This document shows positions 10,533 through 19,718 of a stretch of DNA of 64,000 nt, in pieces (within the stretch, counting starts at the first letter, position 1; the number at the start of each line of letters is the position of its first letter). The notes under the pieces were generated by a model. That model worked only from the letters and a program-made list of their open reading frames with translations, searched no databases and was not told the origin of the DNA. Made by a program: the position numbers and the translations under genes. The stretch is from Eisenbergiella porci. GTDB lineage: Bacteria > Bacillota > Clostridia > Lachnospirales > Lachnospiraceae. The stretch covers positions 1 to 64,000 of the forward strand of contig NZ_VUMI01000027.1 of assembly GCF_009696275.1 (NCBI RefSeq), given 5' to 3'.

Positions 10533-10616
10533 ATGAATACTCTTGAAGTATTGACGCTGGTGCTGGTGATTTTCGCCGCCCTCGCCTACATAGATAACCA
10601 TCAGGACAAAAAATAG
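10533..10616 (+). CDS. 27-aa holin-like type I toxin peptide
   Basis: A small reading frame preceded by a perfect AAGGAGG nine bases upstream. It encodes 27 residues: a short acidic start (MNTLEVLT), a hydrophobic helix (LVLVIFAALAYI) and a charged tail ending DNHQDKK. This matches the layout of putative holin-like or TxpA/BsrG-type membrane toxins of Firmicutes. It is flanked by its own promoter and terminator and is overlapped at the 3' end by a convergent promoter and terminator, the usual design of a type I toxin-antitoxin locus. Toxic activity is inferred from family and layout, not seen. Confidence 0.8.
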   Translation: MNTLEVLTLVLVIFAALAYIDNHQDKK

Positions 10617-10712
10617 CTATCCTCTACGCCCATAGAGGATAGCCGGTAACTATAAATTACTACGATATCCGAAGCGCAATCATCAGACACGCAACAGTCT
10701 TTTGATAACTTC
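10606..10712 (-). ncRNA. Putative antisense antitoxin RNA
   Basis: Predicted RNA of about 105 bases. It starts from the minus-strand promoter at 10720-10748 and ends at the hairpin 10616-10643 followed by minus-strand TATTTTTT. It would be complementary to the last codons and 3' untranslated region of the toxin mRNA. The 5' and 3' ends are estimates from promoter and terminator positions. Confidence 0.65.
10616..10643 (-). terminator. Terminator of the antisense RNA
   Basis: Perfect 11-bp stem (GCTATCCTCTA with TAGAGGATAGC, six-base loop). On the minus strand it is followed by TATTTTTTG; on the plus strand there is no T run. It therefore ends the antisense RNA and only adds a 3' hairpin to the toxin mRNA. 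Confidence 0.8.
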
Positions 10713-10719
10713 TAAATAA

Positions 10720-10748
10720 ATTATACACTGGGGACTTGAATATTTCAA
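10720..10748 (-). promoter_or_regulatory. Antisense RNA promoter
   Basis: On the minus strand: TTGAAA (10743-10748), exactly 17 bases, then consensus TATAAT (10720-10725). The -35 box lies inside the arm of the toxin mRNA terminator. Confidence 0.75.
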
Positions 10749-10759
10749 GTCCCTTTTTT
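10731..10759 (+). terminator. Terminator of the toxin mRNA
   Basis: GGGACTTGAA and TTCAAGTCCC form a perfect 10-bp stem with a three-base loop, followed by six T. Well placed to end the plus-strand toxin transcript about 140 bases past its stop codon. Confidence 0.85.
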
Positions 10760-11012
10760 ATCTTGTTTGCAGGCCATATTATAGCTATATATTGATATCA
10801 TTCAGCCGTTTTACAGTTATTACCCAAATCCATCTTTAATCACTTTCGACGACGAATTTTAGCACTCCTGCATCACTTTCTTACAATCTGCGCAGTAAAT
10901 GCGCTGGCCTGTTTGAATCGTCACCTATATCATCGACTTTTTTATAAGGCCGCAACAGCACAGGCAGAAAGTAACTGGTGCACAGATTTCCGTATTGGAT
11001 CAGCCTTCCTGT
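10760..11012. other. Intergenic stretch, possible decayed small Cys-rich frame
   Basis: No complete gene seen. On the minus strand near 10865-10920 a short stretch reads TGQRIYCADCKKVMQEC, resembling a zinc-ribbon end, but without start or ribosome site. It may be a relic. Confidence 0.25.
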
Positions 11013-12524
11013 TTATTTACCAATCACTCTTTTATAGCAATACCCTCTGTCGCTCTTATTCTCCACAGCCTTAACCTCAAAATACACCACGCCGTTTTCA
11101 CGCGCGGTAATATTTACCTGCGCACAGCCATCCTGAACCGCGGCTCTGTCCGCTTCCACAAAGGGCTTTGCAGCTTCCTTCAGCAGCTTCTTCTGCTCCT
11201 CTGAAAGGCTGGAGGGTTCGCCCATGGCATGCCACAGCTTCAGGGGATTGCAGGTAGCCTCATCCACAGTTTTGGTCAGGATAAAGCATTCCTTTCCTTC
11301 GATGGGCAGCTGGTAGGTATGGCATATATCCTCGCCGGTTCCTTCCAGGGTCATATTCCACACAATTCCCCTGTAGCTTCCGTCCTCCCGTTTCACGATA
11401 ACAGCCTCATCCGAACGGTACACGCAGGTTCCCTGCAAATCCTTGAAGAATTTAAAGGTCCAGAACGTGGGCTTGGGAATCCCGCCGTTTGCCACCAGTC
11501 CGAAGCCGCCGTGGAAGGGTGTAAAAGGAACTCCCAGCTCCTCAAAAATATCTCCGAAGGTCCAGTAGGAATAGGATTCGTTCACATCCCCCAGACGGGA
11601 CAGCTGTCTTGCAATATAGGCGGCGTTCCTATTGGTATCATGCAGCGGGCAGTTGGGAATATAGGAAGTGTTGAACTCTGTAATATGAATCTCCATTCCC
11701 TTAAATTCCTCAAAGCTGTCAACAATATCCCTGGTCGTCTGCAGATTGGCAAAGCCTTCCTCCGGCTCCCTCAGCTTTGCATAGCCGTAATGGCCGTCCT
11801 TCTCCGGCAGCTCGGTGGTATAATGATGGCGGGTTACAAAATCCACCGGGATGCTTTCCCTCCGGCAGAATTCCATAAACATGCGTATCCACTTTTCATC
11901 CTCCACGCCGCAGATGGCGGGACCGCCCACGCGGAACCGGGCATCCACTTCCTTTATGGCCGCAAAGGTACGGGCGAACAGCTTAAAATACTCCTCCATG
12001 TCCGCATCCTTCCAGAAGCCCGGCAGGTTCGGCTCATTCCAGACCTCGATGGGCCAGGTTACCACCTCTTCCTCCCCGTAACGCTCCATCAGATGACGGA
12101 GGGTTGCCTGCACCAGCGCGCACCATGCGTCATAGCTTGCCGGCGGCGTCACATTCCCCTTCCAGTAAAACACGGTCTGCTCTCCCGAAGCCATCTTGTC
12201 CGGCATAAAGCCCAGCTCCAGAAAAGGCCTGATATTCAGCTTCAGGTAGCTGTCCATCACCAGATCCAGATAGGTAAAATTATATTCCGCATGCTTCTTC
12301 CCGTTTTCGTCCGTGTACTCCTGATAGATGGCCATATCGTCGGAAAACAGGCCGTGGCCGCGGATATGGGAAAATCCGATCTCCTCCTGCACCAGGGCCA
12401 GCTGTTCCTGATATTCCTTCTGCAGCGCCAGCCCCATGCGGCCTGTGCCGATGCAGTAATCTACTTTGTTGTTAAAAGGGATTTGCGCATCCTTTTCAAT
12501 CCTGAAACATTTTGTACTATCCAT
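11013..12524 (-). CDS. GH39 beta-xylosidase
   Basis: Cytoplasmic beta-xylosidase of 503 aa, normal length for GH39, with no signal peptide. It would release xylose from the non-reducing end of xylo-oligosaccharides. The acid/base Glu is in WPIEVWNEPNLPGFW and the nucleophile Glu in MEIHITEFNTSYIPN. An (alpha/beta)8 barrel spans about 1-350, followed by a beta-sandwich. The start follows AAGGAGAG. It is the last gene of a long minus-strand series of xylan-degrading enzymes, 36 bases after a serine hydrolase. Beta-xylosidase is the common GH39 activity in such loci; alpha-L-iduronidase is unlikely here. Confidence 0.92.
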   Translation of the reverse strand: MDSTKCFRIEKDAQIPFNNKVDYCIGTGRMGLALQKEYQEQLALVQEEIGFSHIRGHGLFSDDMAIYQEYTDENGKKHAEYNFTYLDLVMDSYLKLNIRPFLELGFMPDKMASGEQTVFYWKGNVTPPASYDAWCALVQATLRHLMERYGEEEVVTWPIEVWNEPNLPGFWKDADMEEYFKLFARTFAAIKEVDARFRVGGPAICGVEDEKWIRMFMEFCRRESIPVDFVTRHHYTTELPEKDGHYGYAKLREPEEGFANLQTTRDIVDSFEEFKGMEIHITEFNTSYIPNCPLHDTNRNAAYIARQLSRLGDVNESYSYWTFGDIFEELGVPFTPFHGGFGLVANGGIPKPTFWTFKFFKDLQGTCVYRSDEAVIVKREDGSYRGIVWNMTLEGTGEDICHTYQLPIEGKECFILTKTVDEATCNPLKLWHAMGEPSSLSEEQKKLLKEAAKPFVEADRAAVQDGCAQVNITARENGVVYFEVKAVENKSDRGYCYKRVIGK

Positions 12525-12560
12525 TTTTTTGTCTCTCCTTATATTTGTTTTTTATACTTT

Positions 12561-13733
12561 TTATAACCCTGACCAGATAATATTGCTCACATTCCAGAGC
12601 CCCTCTGCATACCATTCCCCGGGCCGAAATGGTACAAACCATGCCGCAGCAAGCTGTTCCTGGGGATCGATTACCAGCGAGCAGGAACCGTAGCCTTCAT
12701 GCATATAGGTCCCTTTGGAATAATGAAATCCCGGGCCTTCCCTCCGGTCAAAGCCTATCGCATATTTTCGATCCGGCTCATTGGCTCCCCAGCAATAATC
12801 AGGCACCTGGAAAAGAGAAGAGGCCGTCATTTTTTCCACCGTTTTTCTTCCCAGTATCCGAACCCCGTTCCAGGTCCCCATGCCAAGCATCATATTGGCA
12901 AATCGAATCAGATCACAGGGAGTGGAGAAAAGACCGCCGCCGGTTTGGGGAATCTGTTCCCAAACTGTAGGAATCTGACTGCTGCTGTCTGCCGATCTTT
13001 CTATCTCCTCCTTCTCTTCTTCCGCAAGAAGGTTTATCCTTTTTATTTTATCCGCCTTGGCCGGTAAGAAAAAGGTATCCTGCAGTCCCAGCGGTTTTAA
13101 GATATTCTCATCTATATAGTTTTCCGCCTTCATCCCGCTTACTTTTCCTATTACCGCCCCAAGGACCGCAAACCCAAAACTGCAGTATTGCCATTCCTTT
13201 CCCGGTTCTCTTCTCATTCCGCAGGACAGGGCCGGCGTAAGCCAGTCAAATTTTTCGCCCGCTTTCCAATTTTTTGCCGCTTCCTCAATATATGCCCATG
13301 GGGAGGGGGAATGCTCCTCCGGGAAGCATCCCCCGTCAGGCTGAAGCCCTGAGGTATGTGTCAATAAATGAAATAGCGTAATCTGGTCAAAAGGCGCTGC
13401 AGCAAACTGCGGCAGGATATCCCCGACCCTCATATCCAGCCTTATCAGGCCGTCTTCTGCCAGCTTCATCACCGCAGCCGCGGTAAAGGTCTTGCTAATG
13501 GATGCGATTCCATGAACCGTATCCGGCCGCATGTCTCCGGGGCCATCAAAATAATGGGCAGTTCCCATACTATTGCAGGCAATGATTTTCCCTCTGCGGG
13601 ATATGCAGTATGCCGCCCCTTCTATCTCCTTCTTTTCCATCATGCGCAGGAAGTGGCCGTTCAGTACGGCAATGCGTCCCGAATCATAGCCAGCCTCCTC
13701 CGGAATACAGTCTGCAGTTCCTTTGATTATCAT
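12561..13733 (-). CDS. Serine hydrolase, beta-lactamase/esterase fold
   Basis: A 390-aa member of the class C beta-lactamase-related serine hydrolases. The catalytic SxxK is in GIASISKTFT (near residue 80), the YxS/N counterpart is YCSFGFAV, and a late HEGYGSC stretch may serve as the third motif. No signal peptide, so it should act in the cytoplasm. Members inside glycan loci are often esterases that deacylate sugars, which fits the acetylated or feruloylated xylan context, but this is inference. The start follows GGGAGAGGGG, and 23 bases separate it from the upstream GH43 gene, consistent with one operon. Confidence 0.8.
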   Translation of the reverse strand: MIIKGTADCIPEEAGYDSGRIAVLNGHFLRMMEKKEIEGAAYCISRRGKIIACNSMGTAHYFDGPGDMRPDTVHGIASISKTFTAAAVMKLAEDGLIRLDMRVGDILPQFAAAPFDQITLFHLLTHTSGLQPDGGCFPEEHSPSPWAYIEEAAKNWKAGEKFDWLTPALSCGMRREPGKEWQYCSFGFAVLGAVIGKVSGMKAENYIDENILKPLGLQDTFFLPAKADKIKRINLLAEEEKEEIERSADSSSQIPTVWEQIPQTGGGLFSTPCDLIRFANMMLGMGTWNGVRILGRKTVEKMTASSLFQVPDYCWGANEPDRKYAIGFDRREGPGFHYSKGTYMHEGYGSCSLVIDPQEQLAAAWFVPFRPGEWYAEGLWNVSNIIWSGL

Positions 13734-13756
13734 TTCCCCTCTCCCTTCTGCAGCCC

Positions 13757-15577
13757 TCAGCCCACAATCACTTCCATCTCCACCTGCGAAAGCGCCGGAT
13801 CCAAATCCCGTTTTGCAGACAGATCAAAGACCGGTTCCCCATGGATGTTAAAGTGCACTCTGTGGATTCCATCGCAGCGAAGATGATGCTCCAGCGCGTC
13901 CTCCGCATGATAGGCTATCATCAGATTTCCCTGTGCGTCCGTGAAAAAGGAATTGTGGCCGGGGCCGTAGATTCCTTCCACCGAATAATAGGAAAGAACA
14001 GGCGTACACCGTTTCTTCCATACGGAAATATCCAGCAAATCATCCTTTGCATCCGCGGTCAGCAGGCCCAGCGCATAGGTGTAGCCGTCCGCCGCACCGC
14101 CTGAATACGTCAGGTACACTTTTCCGTCCGCAATAAATGCATAAGGGCCTTCATTATTGATGGTATGGTTCACATTCTCCCAGCCATAAAGCGGCCTGGT
14201 AAGCAGCACCGGTTCGCTGGAAAGCTGCCAGGGCTGCTTCTCATCCACTTCTGCAATATACAGCATGGAACCCGTATCATATGGTGTGCCGATATTCCTG
14301 CGGTAAGACCAGACCACATAGGAGCGCTCCCCTGCTTTCAGGTATGTCATATCCAGTGTGATGCCGTCCTCCGTCAGAAAACTGCCGTCCTTTTTACGTA
14401 TCCTCACTGGCTCTTCCCAGCTTTCCGGATCGATCAGGCTTCCGCCCTTTTTCAGCTTCATCAGATGGCACTGCGGCCCCCACTTTTTGCCGCTTATGGC
14501 AAACAGGATATACAGCTCTCCGCCGATTACATGAAATTCCGGCGCCCAGAAGGTCTGGACAAACCCGCGTTCTTCATCCAGGCCCAGTATCAGATGCTGC
14601 TGCGTATCCTCCCGGAACAGTCCTGCCACATCCTCCGACTCCCTCACATAAAAGCCCACATCATTCAGGTTGTCGTTGGTGGCAATAAAATAATAACGGC
14701 CTTCCCATGGGAAAATAACAGGATCCCCGAAGCCGCAGGCCAGCGGGAACTGATACTGCTCATTCTGCACGGTCCCGCGGGTGCGGAAGGTTCCCTGATG
14801 CTGGAAATCCAATCCGTCCAGCTCCCATTTTACCTGTTTTTGTACGGAAGAGCCATCCGAATACAGCACGGATGCCCGTACTTTTTCGACCTCTGAAGCA
14901 GTGCGGGCCCAAATACGTTTTGGCACCTGCACTTTTACAGAATACAGCCTATTCCAGTAAAGCGCCGTTTCATCACACAGCTGTGCGCTTATCTCCACGG
15001 AATTTCCTTTTTCGGCTCCCTCCGGCGCCTGTCCCGGAAGCTCCTCCGTATAAACGCCCGGATGCGCCGGGGATATGCCGGTTAAGCTGCAGATATCCTT
15101 CACTTCATTTTGATAGCTGTTTCCCAGATCATCCTGCCACAGGATGCAGTACCCTCCCGTATTTTTATCATACCTGCACTGCGCCCGCTCCACATATGCG
15201 TCCCCATGAAGGGGCAGGAAACCGATTTTCTTAAATTCCTTAAAGTCAGCGGTTGTCCAGAGCAAAACGCTCCCTCTGCTGTCTTCATCCGCGCTGCCGT
15301 CCTCATTGACCCTGACGGCAACAATGCCAAAGCCGCCCTCCGGCATTACAAAAATCCGGGGATTCTTTACCCCCTTTGCATGAATGATATCCGCATCATC
15401 CACCGCCGCTTCCGCAAACAGGATGCCATAATTATTGTTCAGCGCCTCATAATATTTCCCGTCCCTGCTGCAGGCCAGATGGATGCTGCGGGAAAGCCCT
15501 GCGGGATATTGTGCAGCGTCCGTTTCCCTGGTATATACCATGATCCGGGCTTTCGTTTTCGTATAATTTTCTGCCAT
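13757..15577 (-). CDS. GH43-type glycosidase with two propeller-like domains
   Basis: A 606-aa protein. Residues 1-180 resemble a five-bladed propeller half (ARIMVYTRE, SRSIHLACSRDGKYY, VLLWTTADFKEF). Residues 260-606 form a GH43 domain with base Asp in GFGDPVIFPWEG, a modulating Asp in GITLDMTYL and the acid Glu in SVEGIYGPGHNSFF. Expected activity is beta-xylosidase or alpha-L-arabinofuranosidase on imported oligosaccharides. No signal peptide. AAGGAAAG precedes the start. It sits between the serine hydrolase and a GH31 relic. Subfamily not assigned. Confidence 0.85.
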   Translation of the reverse strand: MAENYTKTKARIMVYTRETDAAQYPAGLSRSIHLACSRDGKYYEALNNNYGILFAEAAVDDADIIHAKGVKNPRIFVMPEGGFGIVAVRVNEDGSADEDSRGSVLLWTTADFKEFKKIGFLPLHGDAYVERAQCRYDKNTGGYCILWQDDLGNSYQNEVKDICSLTGISPAHPGVYTEELPGQAPEGAEKGNSVEISAQLCDETALYWNRLYSVKVQVPKRIWARTASEVEKVRASVLYSDGSSVQKQVKWELDGLDFQHQGTFRTRGTVQNEQYQFPLACGFGDPVIFPWEGRYYFIATNDNLNDVGFYVRESEDVAGLFREDTQQHLILGLDEERGFVQTFWAPEFHVIGGELYILFAISGKKWGPQCHLMKLKKGGSLIDPESWEEPVRIRKKDGSFLTEDGITLDMTYLKAGERSYVVWSYRRNIGTPYDTGSMLYIAEVDEKQPWQLSSEPVLLTRPLYGWENVNHTINNEGPYAFIADGKVYLTYSGGAADGYTYALGLLTADAKDDLLDISVWKKRCTPVLSYYSVEGIYGPGHNSFFTDAQGNLMIAYHAEDALEHHLRCDGIHRVHFNIHGEPVFDLSAKRDLDPALSQVEMEVIVG

Positions 15578-15627
15578 GCTGTCTTTCCTTTCCGCGTAAA
15601 ATTATCCTTTTTCTATTGCGATGCGTT

Positions 15628-16546
15628 TTAAATCCTTCCTATCCATTCCGAATGGCTGTGTCCGCGCAGGAATACGGGAATCCGACTGATATCCGCAGGC
15701 ACGGTCACGCTTGTGCCTCCCTCATACTCCGTTCCGTCGTAAATCAAGGTCCACATGGCGCCTTTTGGCAGATAAACCTGGCGTTCCCAGGTATTCTCAT
15801 AAACAATCGGCGCAACAAGCACATCCGGGCCGAACATATACTGATCCTTCAGCTCCCAGCATGCCTTATCCTCCGGGAATTCATAAAACATGGTCCGGAT
15901 TACAGGGCTTCCTTCCTCATGCGCTTCTTTCATCAGTTCACGTGTGTACGGCCGCATCCCTTCCCTGAAACGGATATACTTTTCCAGAATCGGCGTGTTT
16001 TCGTCACCGAAGCTCCAGATCTCGTTGTCCGCCCCTGTGGGCATGGTGGGCGAACCGTCGCTATGGGTTAACGGCGTCTGGGGCACTCTGTCTCCGTGAA
16101 GCCGCATCACCGGGCAAAACGTCCCCCACTGGAACCAGCGTACCAGCAGCTGCCGGAATGCAGGATCATCCGGGTTTCCGCCGGAAAAGCCGCCGATATC
16201 GGTAGTCCACCAGGGAATTCCCGCGATACCCATATTCAGTCCGGCGCAAAGCTGTTTCCTGAATGTCTCCCAGTCACTGTGAATGTCCCCCGACCAGACA
16301 AGAGCACCGTATCTCTGGCTGCCTGCCCATGCGCAGCGGATAAGGTTCACGGCAGTTTCCATCCCGGCCTTCCTCTGTCCCTCGTAAAAGGTTCTGGCAT
16401 AAAGCTGGGGGTAAATATTTCCGATTTTAGTTGCCGCCCCATAAAATAACGGTAGTTATCATAATCGTAAACAGAAAATTCCGGCTCCGCCTCATCCAGC
16501 CAGAACACCTTAATTTCGCATTATTTTCCATTCTGATGTAATCCAT
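15628..16546 (-). pseudogene. GH31 alpha-xylosidase relic
   Basis: A start codon with GGAGG (ATG at 16546) leads into MDYIRMENNAKL. The sequence then jumps within a few codons to the catalytic-nucleophile region VFWLDEAEPEFSVYD. Some 350-400 residues of N-terminal domain and early barrel are therefore deleted, with a frame mismatch at the joint. A second lesion near 16440 is a one-T loss in a T run that separates NYRYF from ATKIGNIYPQLYARTF. From 16362 to 15628 the C-terminal half is open (VWSGDIHSDWETF, MRLHGDR, YMFGPDVLVAPI). It probably once removed alpha-xylose or worked on a xylo-oligosaccharide side chain. Non-functional as it stands. Confidence 0.88.
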
Positions 16547-16585
16547 CTGTTTTCCTCCTGCCGCATCCGTGCAGCTTATCTTTTC

Positions 16586-18073
16586 CTATTTTGTCAGGAA
16601 AGCCATGATTTCCCCTTCCGGCTTCTTTTCCGCCGCCGGCTTTTCGAAGAAGGTCATCATTTCGCAATCCTCCCGGGAAAACGCCTCCCAGCGCTCCATC
16701 TGTGTGCCGTCCGCGTCCGCGCCGTTGGGGTCTCCCTTTTTAATGAACTCCGCCCAGTAGTTACACATCTGCCGGGCCAGATCATAATGCTTTCCGGTGA
16801 AGGGCCGCCAGCATTTTGCCAGGGTTTCAAAGAAGAACCACAGGTCGGAGGAATGGAAGGCTCCCGGCTGATCCCATCCGGGGATCTCGGGGCCAAACTC
16901 ATACACATAGCATGGCTGCACGGCTCCTGCCGCCCTGCGGACCTCGCACATTCTGCGGATTCCCATCTCAACAGAATTGACCAGGCAGTTTTCCTTTGCC
17001 GCCTTCAGGCCGTCCTCCGCCTTAATAAGGGAAAGAAACTCTCCCGCCCTGTCCCCAAACTTTTCCTGCGCTTCTTTTTTCAGCGCCTCCATCGTTTCCG
17101 CCTGGGGCATGGTCAGAAATTCGTTGTTGGTAAAGCCTGTCATCATCGGCACATCCAGGAATTTCCCTGCCGCCATGTTGTTCCAGTAGGTATCGGTCTG
17201 ATATACGCCGTCGGGAATGGTTCCCCAGAACGCGCCGAAGGCATCGTTTTTATCCCGGATATACTCCGCGGGAAGCGCCCTTGCTTCCTCAATGGTCTTT
17301 ACACCCAGGAAATCCAGGAAGCGTCTTCCCTGATCCAGAGCCTCTTCTCTGGAAAGCTTCATGCGAGCCACGAAAGGATCATGAAAAATACCGCTCTCCA
17401 CGATGGCCTTCTGTATGTAGCCTTCATTTTGCAGGCAGTTCAGCTGGGTCAGGACGCTTCCGCCGCCCGCCGACTGTCCGCCGATGGTAATATTCTCCGG
17501 ATCCCCGCCGAACGCCGCAATATTCCGCTTCGTCCAGAACAGGCCGTACTGCTGATCCAGATTTCCGAAATTAGCGGGCGCCTGGGGCGATTCCTCCCAC
17601 AGCTGCGGGTGCGCCAGAAAGCCGAACACATTCAGCCGGTAATTTACCGTCACCACCACAATGCCGCGGCGTGCCAGCCGCTCTCCGTCAAACTCCATTT
17701 CCGCAGGGTTTCCCCACTGCAGCCCGCCGCCAAAATACCATACATACACGGGCAGCTTATCCGTTTCGCTCACAGCGGGTGTCCACACATTCAGGTACAG
17801 GCAGTCTTCATTCATGGGAATGGTGGGATCCACATTCCATTCCCTTGTATAAATATTTTCTTCATTCAGCCCCGGGATGCTCTGCATGGAAATGGGCGCA
17901 AATTCCAGGCAGTCCCTGACTCCTTCCCAGTCTTTGGCAGGCTGCGGCGCCCTCCACCGCAGCTCTCCCACCGGCGGGGCGGCAAAGGGAATTCCCTTAA
18001 AGGAAATCACCCGGGGATCCGCCGCAGGGATGCCGCGCACATATCCGTTTTCCGTTTTTACTGTTTTAAGCAT
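16586..18073 (-). CDS. Type B carboxylesterase (PnbA-like)
   Basis: An alpha/beta-hydrolase of 495 aa, full length for carboxylesterase type B. The catalytic Ser is in IGGQSAGGGSV, the oxyanion glycines in YFGGGLQWG, an acidic residue lies in the central FTNNEF region, and the His is in GAFHSSDLWFF. No signal peptide. In this locus it may cleave acetyl or aromatic esters from imported xylan fragments, an inference from context. GGAGGGG, which overlaps the end of the GH51 gene, serves as its ribosome site, and only four bases separate the two genes, suggesting coupled translation. Confidence 0.88.
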   Translation of the reverse strand: MLKTVKTENGYVRGIPAADPRVISFKGIPFAAPPVGELRWRAPQPAKDWEGVRDCLEFAPISMQSIPGLNEENIYTREWNVDPTIPMNEDCLYLNVWTPAVSETDKLPVYVWYFGGGLQWGNPAEMEFDGERLARRGIVVVTVNYRLNVFGFLAHPQLWEESPQAPANFGNLDQQYGLFWTKRNIAAFGGDPENITIGGQSAGGGSVLTQLNCLQNEGYIQKAIVESGIFHDPFVARMKLSREEALDQGRRFLDFLGVKTIEEARALPAEYIRDKNDAFGAFWGTIPDGVYQTDTYWNNMAAGKFLDVPMMTGFTNNEFLTMPQAETMEALKKEAQEKFGDRAGEFLSLIKAEDGLKAAKENCLVNSVEMGIRRMCEVRRAAGAVQPCYVYEFGPEIPGWDQPGAFHSSDLWFFFETLAKCWRPFTGKHYDLARQMCNYWAEFIKKGDPNGADADGTQMERWEAFSREDCEMMTFFEKPAAEKKPEGEIMAFLTK

Positions 18074-18077
18074 TAAT

Positions 18078-19595
18078 TCACCCCTCCATTTCCACTCTGA
18101 ACATAAGCACGCTGCAGGCCGGGATGGTAAAGGTAAGCCCTCTGTCCGTCAGGCGGAAATCAGTAAAGTCTTCCTCGGTTACCCGCTCCGGCTCCTCAAA
18201 GCTATTATAAGCCTGCATCTTCCCATGTACAATACGGGCGCTTACATGCGCAGGTTTCTTTTTGGTCAGCACCAGTTCTATTTCCTTTTCCGCCTCCGTG
18301 CACAGGTTGTTTAAGGTGACGGTCAGCACGCCGTTTTCATCCACAGAAACGGATTCCTGTACCTCCGGCACCATTTCCGTCTCCTTCACGCCGGTTTTGC
18401 CTGCTCCCTCCAGCCAGCTTTCCACAAGATCCGCATCCTGATGATACTTATACATATGGAATACATGGTAGGTAGGGGTGAGCAGCATTTTCTTCCCTTC
18501 CGTCAGGATTACGGACTGAAGCACGTTTACAATCTGTGCGATGCAGGCCATTTTAATCCGGTCGCAGTGCTTATTGAAAATATTCAGGGAAACGCCTGCA
18601 GTGAGCGCATCCCGCATGGTGTTCTGCTGATACAGAAAGCCCGGATTTGTGCCCGGCTCCACATCATGCCAGCAGCCCCATTCATCCACCATCATGCCGA
18701 TCTTTTTCTCCGGATCATAGTGATCCATGATAGCGCTGTGGCGCGTGAGCACTTCTTCAATTCCGTAAGCCCTGGACAGGGTATTGAACCAGGCTTCTTC
18801 GCCAAACTCTGTGGCGCTTCCCTTATGCAGTCCCTTTTCCACGCCCGCATAATAGTGTACGGACAGGCCGTCCATAAAACCGTGGGCCTCCGCAGGGGCA
18901 GGGCTTCTGAAGCACTCCCGCAGCACCGTATCCGTCCATTCATAATCGTCCGCGTTGGCCCCGCCGCAGATTTTGAAAATGGAGGCCGTCCGGTCATAGC
19001 AGCGGATATAGGTCTGGTATCTGCGGTACAGCTGGGCATAATAGTCCGGCGTCATGTTTCCGCCGCAGCCCCAGTTTTCATTGCCCACGCCGAAATAATC
19101 CACCCTCCAGGGCTTTTCCCTGCCGTTTTCCCGGCGCCAGTCCGCCATGGGGGACACGCCGTCCAGGGTCATGTATTCCACCCATTCGCTCATCTCCTGT
19201 ACAGAGCCGCTTCCCACGTTTCCGTTCACATAGGTTTTGCAGCCCAGCTGTTCGCACAGCTCAAAAAATTCATGGGTGCCGAAGCTGTTATCCTCGGTGA
19301 CGCCGCCCCAGTTGGTGTTCACCATTTTCTTCCGTTTTTCCTTCGGGCCCACGCCGTCCTTCCAGTGGTATTCATCCGCAAAACAGCCGCCCGGCCAGCG
19401 CAGTACCGGAACCTTCATTTCCCTTAACGCCTCCACCACGTCAGTGCGCATGCCGTTCACATTGGGGATTTCGGAATTTTCTCCCACATAAAGCCCTTCA
19501 TAGATGCATCTACCCAGATGCTCGCTGAAATGTCCATAGATTTCCGGGTTGATGTGTCCCAGTTTTTTATTCTCGTTAATATATAATGTAATCAC
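18078..19595 (-). CDS. GH51 alpha-L-arabinofuranosidase
   Basis: Cytoplasmic enzyme of about 505 aa that removes alpha-L-arabinofuranosyl side chains from arabinoxylan fragments. The TIM barrel carries the acid/base Glu in [12 protein letters not shown] and the nucleophile Glu in [31 protein letters not shown] and [16 protein letters not shown] are classic GH51 motifs. The frame is open further upstream (an ATG at 19625). I prefer the GTG at 19595 because AGGAGAGGCAGGAAA precedes it and homologues start near ITLYIN. It is within a run of xylanolytic genes, followed four bases later by the esterase. Confidence 0.93.
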   Translation of the reverse strand: MITLYINENKKLGHINPEIYGHFSEHLGRCIYEGLYVGENSEIPNVNGMRTDVVEALREMKVPVLRWPGGCFADEYHWKDGVGPKEKRKKMVNTNWGGVTEDNSFGTHEFFELCEQLGCKTYVNGNVGSGSVQEMSEWVEYMTLDGVSPMADWRRENGREKPWRVDYFGVGNENWGCGGNMTPDYYAQLYRRYQTYIRCYDRTASIFKICGGANADDYEWTDTVLRECFRSPAPAEAHGFMDGLSVHYYAGVEKGLHKGSATEFGEEAWFNTLSRAYGIEEVLTRHSAIMDHYDPEKKIGMMVDEWGCWHDVEPGTNPGFLYQQNTMRDALTAGVSLNIFNKHCDRIKMACIAQIVNVLQSVILTEGKKMLLTPTYHVFHMYKYHQDADLVESWLEGAGKTGVKETEMVPEVQESVSVDENGVLTVTLNNLCTEAEKEIELVLTKKKPAHVSARIVHGKMQAYNSFEEPERVTEEDFTDFRLTDRGLTFTIPACSVLMFRVEMEG

Positions 19596-19718
19596 TTTCC
19601 TGCCTCTCCTTTTTCCTTCTGTCATTTTCCTTGTTCCGCCGGGCGCTCCTTTGCGGCCGCTCCAAAGCGCCGCCCGCAAAAGGCGCTGCCCGGTACGGAT
19701 ATGTCCCTTGCCGGACCG

